A stretch of DNA of 64,000 bases from positions 5,607,874 through 5,671,873 of the forward strand of contig SDUX01000002.1 of the NCBI GenBank assembly GCA_008729055.1, given 5' to 3'. This DNA comes from Pyropia haitanensis (Eukaryota; Rhodophyta; Bangiophyceae; Bangiales; Bangiaceae). Below are positions 11,834-20,783 of the stretch, piece after piece; within the stretch, counting starts at the first letter, position 1, and each line of letters starts with the position of its first letter. A program made the translations under genes and the position numbers. A model generated the notes under the pieces. The model did no database searches, had not been told where the DNA came from, and was given only the letters and a program-made list of their open reading frames with translations.

Positions 11834-12151
11834 ATGGCCTCCCGCCTGAAGTCCCTGGCCACGCTCGCGCAGTCCGCGGCGGCGTCGGAGCTGGTCGTCA
11901 AGTCGCCCTCCGCGACCGCGTTTGAGACCACCTCTGCCCTGCGGCGTCAGTACGTGGCGTCGAGCCTCCACGCGATGCCCGCGCGCGTCGACGCGGCGGC
12001 CGCCGAGTGGGCGAGCATCAAGGCCAAGGTCAAGGACCAGTCCGTGACGGCGGCGGACGTGGCGTCGGGCGCGCTCGTGGGCATGGAGCTGTACGCGTGC
12101 TACATTATTGGGCTCGCCTTGGGCGGGCGCACCATTGAGCAAAAGCTGTAG
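11834..12151 (+). CDS. ATP20: Mitochondrial ATP synthase subunit g
   Basis: A 105-residue single-exon protein. It matches the small inner-membrane subunit g of F1Fo ATP synthase, which supports dimerisation of the complex and cristae shape. The N-terminus is short and basic. The middle has an amphipathic helix (LRRQYVASSLHAMPARVDAAAAEW). The C-terminal third, VTAADVASGALVGMELYACY followed by IIGLALGGRTI, is the single membrane helix with small-residue GxxxG-like spacing and the usual terminal Gly-Arg. Length fits the family (about 100-115). The ATG at 11834 gives this length; the upstream open frame to 11621 is longer than the family allows. The assignment rests on the C-terminal pattern because overall conservation of this family is low. 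Confidence 0.6.
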   Translation: MASRLKSLATLAQSAAASELVVKSPSATAFETTSALRRQYVASSLHAMPARVDAAAAEWASIKAKVKDQSVTAADVASGALVGMELYACYIIGLALGGRTIEQKL

Positions 12152-13199
12152 GGGGGGGGGGGGGGGCGCCCTGGGCTAGGCGTCGTGGCGAGCGGGCGGT
12201 TGCTGACCGTTGGCCGGTCGAGGGCGGGGGAGCTGCAGGTGCAGGGCGGGGGACACGCGCATGCCCGCGAGCCGCGTGGGTGGGGTCGGCCGGGGTCACG
12301 CCGTGCTTCCAAGCAGATGTGCTGCTGGTCGGCTGCCCATGCCTGGGACGACGGTGCTGAGTGGCATTGGTACGGGCAGACACCCTGTCGGCGGCACTGC
12401 TAGCGAGTGGGCCTCGCCCTGGGGGTGGGGTCGGGCGCGCCCGGCCCGCCTTCTCTTTTCGTTTCGTGTGGGAGCGTGCTCGTGTGCTCCTACGATGGCG
12501 TTTTGTACTTTCTCCTTTTTTCTTTTTTTTTGGCTGAGGCGTACACCGTGGTGGCGTCTTTTTCTTCTGCGTCGACGGTGTGGTGCTTGGGTCTTGGTAG
12601 AGGACGAGGACGGGCTCGGCGGGTGGTGTGTCGGGTCTCATCCACAACCCACCGGGTTCACGTTGCTGGTTGAGGTGTGGCTCGCCCGCCATCCGCGCGG
12701 GCACCCACACCGAGAAAAACGTGTCCGGCCATGTCTGAGGCTTGATGCGCGGTTATGTGTGTCGCGTGTTTGGCGGCGGCACGTGCGGAAAACTTCCGTC
12801 TTTCTCCCGCCACACCTGGGCGCAGAGCGACCCCAAAGACCGCACCATTCTCCGATACCTCTCCCCCCCAGCCAACTCCTTCATCAGTCGCGGCTGGAGA
12901 GAACAGGTACGGGATTGTTGTGGCGTGCACGGGAGCACACTATGGAGCACTGGATGCAGCGGACCTCCGGGGGCCGAGGGACACATCCCGCGCGTGAGCG
13001 GGGGCGCCCTCGCCTCATGCAGACGGGCCGCCCGGGTGTGTGGGAGAGCAAGGGGTGCCCGCTTGCGTGGCGTTGTGAGGATAGGGGGAGGAGAAGCTAC
13101 GCTGTCATTGATGCTGTACTGTTCTCGGCGCGTCGCCCCCGTGATGGTGCCAAAGCCACTGTGCCGACCAGCCGCAATAGGATAGTAGAGCACACGCCT
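12152..13199. other. Intergenic, convergent 3' ends
   Basis: Lies between the stop of the ATP synthase g gene (+) and the stop of MAK16 (-). It holds a G run right after the stop, a T-rich patch near 12510-12560 (TTTTTTCTTTTTTTTT) and otherwise mixed sequence. Long frames on both strands show no coding bias or motif. Nothing recognisable. Confidence 0.5.
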
Positions 13200-14702
13200 T
13201 TAGACTCCCGCTGCCTCCCACACCGTCTCCCCCCGCTCCGTCTCCACCTCCACCTCCACCCGCACACCCGCGTCGGACGCCGCCGGCCGCGGTGGCCGCG
13301 CCCGCCGCGGCGTCGACCGCTGGGTCGACCGCCGGGGCGCCGCCGCGGCAGCCGCTGGCGCCGTCGCGGGCGCGCCGCCGCCGGCGCCGCCGCCACCACC
13401 GTCGCCACCGCCGTCGGCAGCACTAAACCGCACGCGCTTGGACTCGCGCTGCCGAGCGGCGGGCGGCGACGCGGTGCCCGCCGCGGTGGCAGCGCCGGCG
13501 GCGGCGGCGGCGGCGCCACCCCGACGCCCCGTCGCCGGCACCGCCCCGGGGGCGGCCGCGGCCAGCCGCTTGCGGCTGCGCGACCGTAGGGCGGCGCGCT
13601 CGTCCCCTCCCGCGGCGGCAACGGCGGCCTCAATGTCGCTGCCATCGTCAAACGCAAAGACGTCTGCCGAGCCGGCGGGGGGGTCCTCCAGGTCCGCCAC
13701 CGCCGTGCGGCCCGCTGCGGCGGCAGCACCCCTGCCGCCGCGACCGGCACGCGCGGCGCCCTCCCCGCCGCTGCTGTCGCTGTCGTCGCTGCCGCTGCCG
13801 CTGCCGCTGCTGCCGCTGCCGCTGCCGCTGGCGTCTGTATCGTCGCCGCCATCGGCCGCCGGCCGCGACCTCTCAGGGCGCGCCCGCGCCGCCCCCACCG
13901 CAGCAGGCGCCGGCCTGCCGCCACCGCCGTCACTGCCACCGTCCTCGTCACCTTCGCTCTCCTCCTCCTCCTCCTCCTCATACTCCAGCTCCTCCTCTTC
14001 GCTCTCCTCCTCTTCAGACGAGTCGAGGTCCGCCTCAAATTCGTTGCCGTCGGCCTCCTCTTCCGACTCTTCCGTCTCGTCGCCCGACTCGTCCTCCGCC
14101 TCCTCCTCCCCGTCGGCCACCCCTTCCGCGCCCAACGCCCGCTCGTACTGCTTGCGGGGAAAGTTGTAAATGTCCCCATACGCCCCCGACTTGAGGCGGT
14201 TCAGCAGCTCCGCCTCGATGGCGTTGTCCAGCTTGGCCGCCTTGGCCGCCTTGCGCTCCCGCGCCGCGTCGCGGCGCTCCGTCTTTTGCTTGATGGGCAC
14301 CGCGAAGGTGCGGGCGGCGCCAGCGAGGAGCTTGCGCTTGCGCAGAAGGAACTGGGTCATCTTTGTCAGCCGCTGCTTGGCCTTGTGGATGAGGAAGGGG
14401 GGCCAGTGCGCCATCGCAGCGTCGATCTGCGCGAGCGCTTTGGCGTAGTTCTTGGACAGTTTCACCTTTTGCCACAGGTTCTTGGGCGAGTGCGCCCGCT
14501 CAATGGTCTTGATGTGGAGGACGAGCGTGCCGCCGCGCTCGAGGATGGTGCCGTAGCGGGAGTTGGCCAGTGGGCACGACGACCGGTTGCACATGCCCGA
14601 CACGTTATACTTTTGGCGGCAGAAGGTGGCGCGGTCGGTGGTGACCTTGAAGGAACAAAAGTGTTGGTTGAGTGTCGCCCATATCATCTCGTCATGCTGC
14701 AT
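13200..14702 (-). CDS. MAK16: MAK16 ribosome biogenesis factor
   Basis: A 500-residue nucleolar protein needed for 60S subunit (27S pre-rRNA) maturation. The N-terminal 190 residues are highly conserved: MQHDEMIWATLNQHFCSFK, CNRSSCPLANSRYGTI, LSKNYAKALAQIDAAMAHWP, then HKAKQRLTKMTQFLLRKRKL. The region ends with LDNAIEAELLNRLKSGAYGD and IYNFP. The four-cysteine arrangement (FC, FC, CNRSSC) of the zinc-like module is intact. From about 215 the tail is acidic (Glu/Asp/Ser), then Gly/Ala/Arg-rich with basic clusters (KRVRF, RRARPPRP). Typical family members are about 300 residues, so the C-terminal 200 residues are an extension. No introns are needed. The start is the only ATG matching the universal MQxDE N-terminus. 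Confidence 0.95.
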   Translation of the reverse strand: MQHDEMIWATLNQHFCSFKVTTDRATFCRQKYNVSGMCNRSSCPLANSRYGTILERGGTLVLHIKTIERAHSPKNLWQKVKLSKNYAKALAQIDAAMAHWPPFLIHKAKQRLTKMTQFLLRKRKLLAGAARTFAVPIKQKTERRDAARERKAAKAAKLDNAIEAELLNRLKSGAYGDIYNFPRKQYERALGAEGVADGEEEAEDESGDETEESEEEADGNEFEADLDSSEEEESEEEELEYEEEEEEESEGDEDGGSDGGGGRPAPAAVGAARARPERSRPAADGGDDTDASGSGSGSSGSGSGSDDSDSSGGEGAARAGRGGRGAAAAAGRTAVADLEDPPAGSADVFAFDDGSDIEAAVAAAGGDERAALRSRSRKRLAAAAPGAVPATGRRGGAAAAAAGAATAAGTASPPAARQRESKRVRFSAADGGGDGGGGGAGGGAPATAPAAAAAAPRRSTQRSTPRRARPPRPAASDAGVRVEVEVETERGETVWEAAGV

Positions 14703-16383
14703 GGTGACAGCAGCCGGGGGGAGGCAGGGAGGGGGGGAGGACGCGCAAAGGAGCGGAGGGAGGTCGAAGAGGCGGGAGAAAAGGGGGTTCGACGGGGGCG
14801 AAAAACAGAGGTACAGGAGATGAAGCCGAGGAGGGAAGGAGGGCAAGACCGAGTAAACACAGGCATGCGAAAGTCTGCGCCTTGGTGTGAAGCGGTGCAG
14901 TCTCACGGCAGCTGGGCTGTGTTGTGCAGAGATGGTCCGCACTTTGCGACCGCAGAACCCGCGGTGCGCCGACGGCGTCCGTTGGCTCCCAATTGGTGTC
15001 GCGCAGAAGCAGAAGTATGTCGAGTTGAAAAGTACTGGGAATCAAGTACATCTACTTCCGCGACAAGATAGTCTCTTATTCAGATTCTTAGCTCGGAAGA
15101 AATATTGATTCACTTTTGTCAAGGACGGGCAGTGATGGTTTACAGTAGGTCTTCTGTATCATTCAGTGTAGGTCTATGCGACAAGGTGCGGCGCCGCGGC
15201 TCTTCTCTGTGCGCCGTCGCGGTTGCGCAGCGGGCCTTGCACAAGCCAGGCGGCACACGAGGTCAGCAAGCGCGCTGCAATGGAGGGCGTTTTCTGTCCC
15301 CACGAGTGTGAGCTTGTGTGATCCGCCTTCTAGATTTTCACTGCCAATGTGGCTAGGAACGGGCAATGCGAGTATCTCACGATTCTGGCAGCTGCCCCGT
15401 CAGAGCAGCTGGCTCGAGAGCCACTTCAGAATGGCCATTCTGGCAGGAGTGGGGCTCTGTCAGAAGGGACGTGGTCAGGACGTTGCCATTGGCCGTCATT
15501 GCTGTGACGTCAACCCGTCGCCGTCGCGACCCCGCCGACGGCCACAGCCTTCAGTGTCTGTTTCTTGCAGCCCTCGAGCTCCCCACGAGCGGCTGCCGTT
15601 TCCACGTCACTCCGTGAGTTGCAGCTCCAGAGGGAATGGATCCGATCCCTGGCCGCCCATTTCTCTCCGATCGCCCGTGTCCACCTGCCTGGCCGATCCG
15701 TGACATCCGAGTCGCCGCGTCGCGGTCAAGGCCCCCGTTCTACCCCTCCTCTCCGCCAGCCCCCCCCCCTCTGCGGGTCCTCTCGCACCATGGTGGCGGG
15801 CTGTCTCATCCCCGCCCTGCCGCCAGTGGCCGTGCGGCCGGCGCGGCTCGTCACCCACGCAGAACCGCCCCCGGACGACGCCCGCCGCTACGTAGGGGGG
15901 ACCCGCGGACGGCGCCACCCGCCGCGGCGAGAGGTTTCGCCCCCATCGTGCCAAGGATCACCGTGGCGAGAGCCGCTCCCGCCGCCGCGGCGGCTGCCAA
16001 CACATCGCGCCTCGGTGCAGTCCCCCTTGTTTGGGCGCGCACGCACTCCTCCCCCGACGGACGCGCGGATTGCAGCCACCGCTGCCGGTTGGCCGGCGGC
16101 GGCAGCACCCCCGCGCGAGAGGCCGCGCCCAACCCCCAGCACGCCAGCCAGTCCGTAGGGAGGGTGTGCGGACGCGCGGTCGGAGCGAGTGGCGTGGCTC
16201 AGCTCCCGTGTGGGATGGGCCTATAAAAAGGGGAGTGCCAGCCGTCGCGGCTACACGGGTGCTCCTGGGCTCTGGTGACGCAGCTACCAGCCCGACCGTT
16301 TGCCACCCTTCCCCCCCAATACGCTCTTCCTCAGGTGGAAGTGTAAAACATCCCCCCCCCCCTCGCTCTCCCCGTCGCTCACC
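14703..16383. other. Divergent promoter region, MAK16 and fasciclin-Hog genes
   Basis: The first 400 bp beside MAK16 are purine-rich on the plus strand. The section 15000-15500 is less GC-rich. The last 170 bp carry the TATA box of the fasciclin-Hog gene. An Ala-rich hydrophobic segment on the minus strand near 15950-16010 is the only protein-like feature, and it is not supported as a gene. Confidence 0.45.
16222..16230 (+). promoter_or_regulatory. TATA box of the fasciclin-Hog gene
   Basis: CCTATAAAAAGG is a near-ideal TATA box. Transcription would be expected to start near 16250-16260, about 125 nt before the ATG at 16384. Confidence 0.7.
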
Positions 16384-17601
16384 ATGGGCCGCTTCCGCGC
16401 GCCCGCCGTCTTGGCGGGCCTCCTCGGCCTTGCTGCCGCCGCCGCGTCGGTGGCCGCCCCCGCCGCGGCGCAGGGGACTATTGCCCAGGTGGCCTCCGGC
16501 AACGCCAACTTGACCCTCCTCGTGCAGGCGCTCAACGACACGGGCCTGGTGCCGGTCGTGGCCGACCCGAACGCCACGCTGACTGTCTTTGCGCCGACCA
16601 ACGCGGCGTTTGTGTCGCTGGCGCAGGCGCTCGGCTACGATGGCAACAACGAAACGGACGCGTACGCCGCGATCGCAGACGCGCTGACCGGCCTCGATCC
16701 CAACGGCAGCGCGGTGGCGCTGCTGACGAACGTCCTCCAGTACCACGTCGCGAATGGGCAGATTGGGTCGGCCGCGCTGCTCGCCGCGCGTGGCTACAAC
16801 TCGCTGCTCAACGGCACGCGCGTGGCGCTGGCCGATGACAACGCGACACTCATTGATGCGGCGCCGTCGTTGGCCGACCCGATGCTGCTGCAGACCGACA
16901 TTCAAGCGTCCAACGGGATCATCCACCTCATCTCGGGGGTGCTCCTGCCTATCCCAGTGGCCGGCGCCGGGGAGCCGACCCCGGGCGTCACCACGTCGCC
17001 GGCCGCCGATGACGAGGGCGTCTGCTTCCCTGCCGACGCGACGGTGCAGACCGCCGACGGGCGGACCCTCCGGATGGACGCGGTCGCGATGGGCGACACG
17101 CTCCGCACGTCGCCCACCACCACCGGCCGCGTCTACTTTTGGTCGCACGCCGACGCGGCGGGCGTGCACCCGTTTGTGACGCTCACCACCGCGGCGGGCG
17201 CCGCGATCACCCTCTCCCCAGGCCACTACCTGCCCGTCATCCGACGCAATGGCGCCAGCGGGTCGCCCGCCCTCGTCGCCGCCGCGTCGGTGGTGGTGGG
17301 CGACGCGCTGACGCTCGCCGACGGCACCCGCTCCGCCGTCACCGCCACCGCCCGCGTGTCACGCCGCGGGCTGTACGCGCCGCACCTGACGGGCGCGGCG
17401 GGGGTGATCGTCGACGGCGTCTGGGCGTCGGAGATGACTACGGCGGTCGCGCCGGCGGTGGCGCGCCCCGCCCTGTCGGTGGTGCGGGCGGTCGCGGCAG
17501 TGGCGGGGCGGCTGGGCCTCGGCGGCGCCGTGCGCCTGCCGAGTGGCGGCGGGTGGTGGACGGCGCTCGCGCCGCGGGGGGAGGCGCTGGTGGAGCTCTG
17601 A
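16384..17601 (+). CDS. Secreted fasciclin (FAS1) plus Hog-type Hint protein
   Basis: A 405-residue single-exon protein. Residues 1 to about 27 are a signal peptide (MGRFRAPAVLAGLLGL core, cleavage near AAAQG). Residues about 28-190 are one FAS1 adhesion domain: TIAQVASGNANLTLLVQAL, then LTVFAPTNAAFVSL, LQYHVANGQI and the closing ASNGIIHLISGVLLP. From Cys214 there is a Hedgehog-type Hint module: CFPADATVQTADG, then LTTAAGAAITLSPGHYLPV with His281 and GLYAPHLTGAAGVIVDG. In this family the first cysteine attacks its own backbone and releases the N-terminal part, in animals as a cholesterol ester. The usual TxxH block reads SPGH, a Ser for Thr change. A last Ala/Val-rich segment could bind membrane. 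Whether it processes itself is inference. It stands alone downstream of a TATA box. Confidence 0.85.
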   Translation: MGRFRAPAVLAGLLGLAAAAASVAAPAAAQGTIAQVASGNANLTLLVQALNDTGLVPVVADPNATLTVFAPTNAAFVSLAQALGYDGNNETDAYAAIADALTGLDPNGSAVALLTNVLQYHVANGQIGSAALLAARGYNSLLNGTRVALADDNATLIDAAPSLADPMLLQTDIQASNGIIHLISGVLLPIPVAGAGEPTPGVTTSPAADDEGVCFPADATVQTADGRTLRMDAVAMGDTLRTSPTTTGRVYFWSHADAAGVHPFVTLTTAAGAAITLSPGHYLPVIRRNGASGSPALVAAASVVVGDALTLADGTRSAVTATARVSRRGLYAPHLTGAAGVIVDGVWASEMTTAVAPAVARPALSVVRAVAAVAGRLGLGGAVRLPSGGGWWTALAPRGEALVEL

Positions 17602-18050
17602 GCGCGCCCACGCGCAGCGCCGCCGGCGGCCGGTGCTCGACGCCCATCTCTTTCCCACGATGAGGAGGGGGGGCCCCTGGGGACTCGCTGATGTCTTGTT
17701 TTTAGTGTGTTGCTCCGCTCGACCGCCGCCCGCGCCGCCGCCCGCTGCTGCACGCCTTTTCTTGACATCGAGGGTGGCGGCGTGGGGACGAAGAGGGTGG
17801 CGGACTTTTGGTCCGAGGGAGTGGGGGGGGGGGGTGCGAGGGAGATCCCCGCTCAGGGTGGTCAGGTGGCAGAGTGGGAGGGTCACACACGCTTGCTTTT
17901 CGTTTGCATTGTGGCATGTATGCCGCTCGTCGCCGACGACTCGCTTCGGCCAGGCCGCCCCCGCCGTGGCCATTCTCCTCACGCCGCCACCGTCCAGCAC
18001 TGCCGTGCCACAGCCACACCCCGCACAGGCTGACAGCGTAGTGGGTGCTA
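17602..18050. other. 3' flank of fasciclin-Hog gene and left flank of a transposon
   Basis: GC-rich at first, then mixed. On the minus strand the piece 17702-18048 continues, without a stop, the reading frame of the secreted-protein fragment at 19235-19524 if the intervening element is ignored. The TA at 18049-18050 is the left target duplication of that element. Confidence 0.4.
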
Positions 18051-19232
18051 AACCGTCTCAAAAAAAACCTGCTTTCTCGGTTGCGGGGCCCCTTGCGGGC
18101 TTGCGTGGGATCTGGCTTTCACGCAAGCCAGTTTGCTTGGACAAGCAAGTTCGTTGTGCGGAGTCTGCTTGCGTCCGCAAGTCTGTCATTCTTGCGTGGC
18201 CCTTTTCGAAAATCTCCCGCGCCGCGACGGTCAACGAAGGTCGGAGTGTATCCAATCAGAGGCCGGGACTGAACAGGTGTTCGAAGCCCTGGGACCTCTT
18301 GGCTACCTAGACCAGCGCCGGGTTCTCGCTCTTCCGCTGAGACAGCAGCTACTCGTTTACCTGCGCCTGCACCGCAGTGGCGCCGCACACCTCAAGGCGG
18401 AGTATTTCCACCTTCTGCCGCAGGCAGTCAGGGTCCGGCTTCTACGCCTCAGTGGATGCTGGTTCCATGGCGAGACCTACCGTCGAGAGCGAGGGGGAAG
18501 CGGAGGCGAGCTGAGGGAAGGGGAAGGCGAAAGAGGGAGCTAGTATCGGCTGAAGCGAAGTTGACGGCGGGCACCGTCTCCGCGCCACGCCACCGTTTCC
18601 AGTGGCAACAGCCCGCAGTGTCTGCCGCTGAGCGGCTCCCAGGAAAAGCCGTCATCACTGCGACCCCCACAGACGATAACGAGGGGGGGGCGGACGGGCG
18701 TGGGGGAGTGAAGGTGAGGGGGGCTCCTGCGGGCAGAGAAGCCGGTGAGCGGAGTGGAGGGGGGGGAGAAGAGGGTGCCTCCCCCTCGCTCTACACCATC
18801 CGTCCAAGCCGGGTCGTCAAGCGCCTCGTCAAGGCGTCTCCCTCGACGTCACTTTTCTTACCCCCGGGCTCCGTAGAGTGCGGGAGATTTCCGCCGCAAT
18901 GTCCCATGCAGAGGCGATTCCGGAAGGTACTCTGCCGCGGCCCGCAAGTCATCTTGCGGTCGTTGGCAACCTTCCAAGACGCGGATTGCATGAAGCCCTA
19001 CAGTGAAGCGTTTCCGTCCGTCTTCATGGATGATTTTGTAGGCCCAGACAGCTCAGCTTCAGGCGCTTCTTTCCGTATGAGAAGCGCTCCGTCGATGCAC
19101 TGAAAGGCACCCATGTGGGTCAAAAACAAAAAAGTCGAGAAAAAGCAAGGCTCACACTGTCAAAACAGACGGTCACAACCGCTTTTCGGGCCGGGCCAAG
19201 CAACGGAAAAGCAGGTTTTCTTTGAGACGGCT
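18051..19232. mobile_element. TA-flanked inverted-repeat transposon, 1.18 kb
   Basis: The left end reads ACCGTCTCAAAAAAAACCTG. The right end, reversed, reads GCCGTCTCAAAGAAAACCTG, continuing with CTTTxxCGxTTGC similarity, so the inverted repeats are about 35 bp. Both ends are bordered by TA (18049-18050 and 19233-19234), as produced by Tc1/mariner-type and a few other DDE transposases. Inside, the plus frame 18133-18543 has a protein-like leucine-rich stretch (LRQQLLVYLRLHRSGAAHL), and a second frame 18456-19103 follows. Neither shows a DDE transposase motif I can name, so this is probably a non-autonomous or decayed copy. It lies inside a host gene read on the minus strand. Confidence 0.6.
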
Positions 19233-19234
19233 TA

Positions 19235-19524
19235 ACAGGCTCTGCGCGGCGGCGCCGGTGGAGCACCAGGCTGGGGGGGATGGTCGCGGCGGTGACGCGC
19301 CAGCCAAGGATGATGGGCGCGCCGGGGGGGTAGTACGCCACCGCCGAGTTATCCTTGGCCCGCCGGAAGTCCAAGCTCGTGAAGGCCAAGGTCGGGTCGC
19401 ACGCCGCGGCGGGGCGGGAGGGGGACGAGGGCGCCCCCGCCCCCGCGGCCTCCCGCGCCACCGTCGCCGCCGCCGCCGCCGCCACCGCCGCCGCCGCGGC
19501 CGCCCACCGCCAGAACGGGGCCAT
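19235..19524 (-). pseudogene. 5' part of a secreted-protein gene interrupted by a transposon
   Basis: From ATG 19524 the frame encodes a signal peptide (MAPFWRW, then a long Ala/Val core). It continues with a short extracellular segment CDPTLAFTSLDFRRAKDNSA and PPGAPIILGWRVTAATIPPS. The PPGxPIxxGW pattern loosely recalls Kre9/KNH-like cell-wall proteins, but this is weak. The reading frame runs straight into the right inverted repeat of the element at 19232 and stops inside it at 19120. Skipping the element, the frame continues on the far side from 18048 down to 17702. The gene is therefore broken, or uses the element as a new 3' end, or the insertion lies in an intron. Confidence 0.45.
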
Positions 19525-20783
19525 CCTTTTCCACTAACGAGGGCGCGCTCAACTGGGGGGGGGGCAGTTGGGGGGGTGGGGGGGGGGTGGGAGGCGGCCG
19601 TCCCCCACTGCCTCGAAGGGGTGCGCCCACGGCCGTTGGACGGCCGTCTGCCGGCCATCGGCCGGCAGTGGGCACAGGCGCGCGCGGCCGGGGGCTGTGC
19701 GTTGGGAGTCCCGACCCCCCCACCGTGTTCCGACCCCACCCCCGCCGCGTTATACCGCGCCGGCTGCCGCCCTGGCCGGCGACCCCCGCCGCGGCGACCG
19801 GTCCGGCCGGCCGCGGCGGCGGGCGCCGGCTGCGCCGCGTGGCGCATCAGCCCCCCCGGGGCAGCACGCCAAGGGGGCGGGCGGGAGCGGGGCGGACGGG
19901 AGCGGGGAAGCGCGCGTCGGGGGGGGGAGGGGGGGAGTGGCTGGGGGGGGGGAGGGGGGGGGGAAGGGCGGGGCGAAGGGCGCGGGTGTGGGAAAGAGGG
20001 GACGGCGCCGCCGTGGCCTCTTGTGTCAGCAGCGACGACTCCTCTGCCGGCCGTGCGCGGCGACCGGCGCCGCCCGTGCCCCCGCGTTGGGCCAGCGGCG
20101 GCCAACGAGGCGGACGCGGCGCGCGCACGCCCCGTGGGTGTGTGGAGGGGGCGGTGGCGCGGCGCGGCTGCCACCGTGGCAGCCCCGCGGGCGTGGCGCG
20201 GCGACTGGGTGGAGCGGGGGGGGTGGCTAGGGGGGGGGCGCCCGGCTGGCGCGGGTTGCAACAGAGCGGCCGAGCGGGTACAGCGGCCGCGTCGGCTGGT
20301 GCTCCCACATGGGGGGGGGGGTGGCAACCCGCCCCGCGTGGCGATCCAATTTTGCAGTCCGCCGCCGCCGGCGTCACCCGTCGGCCGGCCACCCCGACCG
20401 CCCCACGCGCTTCTTCGTACCGCCCGCCCTCGCCCGCGCCCGCCTCGCCGTACTGCCCATCCATCCGCGCGTGGCGCGTCCAACAGAGGTGAAATAGCAG
20501 GGCCGCTTCCGTCATGGGAGAGCCGCCATGGAAAGCCAGGGGCCTGGTGCGCGCCACACCTCCACGCCACCCCCCCATTCTAACTCCCAGCCTCGGCGGG
20601 TGCTGCGAGGGCGCGCCCGGTGAACAGGGCCTCTGTCACAGTGCCGCTCTTTGCTGGACGTGCGGGGCGGCCATTGAGGAAGAAACAACAAGAAAACGCG
20701 TGATCGCCCCCTTCCCTCCCCCCCCCCCCAAGACTGCCCCCCCCCCCCCCCTCGCGCTCGGTGGCCACGCCGCAATCGGGCAG
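19525..20783. other. GC-rich gap with twin hairpins
   Basis: Upstream of the interrupted secreted-protein gene. It contains poly-G blocks, two adjacent perfect inverted repeats (19629-19668) and long shadow frames on both strands. The right part, 20700-20760, has two C runs. No gene is supported. Confidence 0.45.
19629..19668. repeat. Two adjacent perfect hairpins
   Basis: ACGGCCGT-TGG-ACGGCCGT (19629-19647) is followed directly by CTGCCGGCC-ATC-GGCCGGCAG (19648-19668). Each can fold with a 3-base loop and stems of 8 and 9 bp. They lie about 105 bp upstream of the ATG at 19524. Confidence 0.6.

Noticed and set aside
12210..13589. 459-residue plus-strand ORF
   Set aside because: Overlaps the MAK16 C-terminus antisense and has no coding bias or domain.
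15958..17226. 422-residue minus-strand ORF
   Set aside because: Antisense to the fasciclin-Hog gene.
19222..20583. 453-residue plus-strand ORF
   Set aside because: Arg/Gly/Pro composition artefact spanning the secreted-protein start antisense.
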